DNA from: Pardosa pseudoannulata
Lineage: Eukaryota > Arthropoda > Arachnida > Araneae > Lycosidae
Reading direction: 5' to 3'
Assembly (NCBI GenBank): GCA_032207245.1
Contig: CM063509.1
Location: forward strand, 5,058,257-5,122,256
Length of the DNA: 64,000 nucleotides
In this document: piece after piece, positions 63,996 through 64,000 of the stretch
How positions within the stretch are numbered: position 1 is the stretch's first letter
How the letters are laid out: every line of letters starts with the position of its first letter
Made by a program: the position numbers and the translations under genes
The notes under the pieces: generated by a model
Told to the model about the DNA's origin: nothing
Database searches by the model: none
What the model saw: the letters and a program-made list of their open reading frames with translations, nothing else

Positions 63996-64000
63996 TAGAA

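Noticed and set aside
1..64000. CRISPR arrays, operons, bacterial or viral genomes
   Set aside because: No regularly spaced repeats, no prokaryotic gene layout and no viral gene cluster; the window is spliced eukaryotic DNA.

Overview
The window is animal nuclear DNA. It is very AT-rich, has short spliced exons with GT..AG junctions, and is full of tRNA-derived SINEs, LINE fragments and cut-and-paste transposon relics. The mixture (several hAT, pogo/Tigger and Tc1 families plus SINEs, with long AT-rich introns) fits an arthropod, and a spider or other chelicerate is my best guess. That taxonomic guess is inference only. No prokaryotic gene, operon, CRISPR array or functional tRNA/rRNA gene is visible.

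The only host genes I can support are two tandem, same-strand (minus) Aurora-family mitotic kinase genes. Aurora-1 runs from a non-coding first exon near 29.4 kb to a poly(A) signal near 0.64 kb. Its eight coding exons give 424 aa. Aurora-2 runs from about 57.3 kb to 34.4 kb. Its nine coding exons give 460 aa. Both copies share the 5' UTR exon and its donor site, every kinase-domain intron position and phase, an intron 9 nt after the stop codon, and a recognisable 3' UTR exon with AATAAA. The duplication therefore covered the whole transcription unit. The copies have diverged in two telling places. Aurora-1 has His and Ser where the Aurora activation loop normally has Arg and Thr. Aurora-2 has an extra in-frame 39-codon exon that duplicates the end of its first coding exon. 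The C-helix and hinge motifs favour Aurora A over Aurora B.

Everything else is repeats, layered in introns and between the genes. The families I could delimit by their ends and target-site duplications (TSDs) are: (i) a hAT-like family with CAGGCTTGCAA ends and perfect 6-bp TSDs (four copies); (ii) a family with CAGGGTTCCCAC ends and 5-bp TSDs (four complete copies and one fragment), most carrying a (TA)n-linked module; (iii) hAT elements with 8-bp TSDs that keep the C-terminal dimerisation segment of a transposase; (iv) pogo/Tigger derivatives with TA TSDs, one keeping only the DNA-binding end and another only the C-terminal tail; (v) a piggyBac-like TTAA MITE; (vi) mariner/Tc1 relics, including a DD36E-type copy at the right edge. 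Insertions nest in each other (family i inside a Tc1 at 39.4-41.5 kb and inside a MITE at 31.6-32.4 kb), which gives a relative chronology.

Region by region: 0-29.4 kb Aurora-1 with repeat-filled introns; 29.5-34.4 kb intergenic, with a Ty3/gypsy gag relic, paired SINE heads, a nested MITE, a pogo MITE and a 5-bp-TSD element; 34.4-57.3 kb Aurora-2; 57.3-64 kb upstream flank, with Jockey-like and RTE-like LINE fragments between inverted repeat arms and a degenerate Tc1 element at the end. Stretches not listed below are AT-rich and microsatellite sequence in which I see nothing specific.
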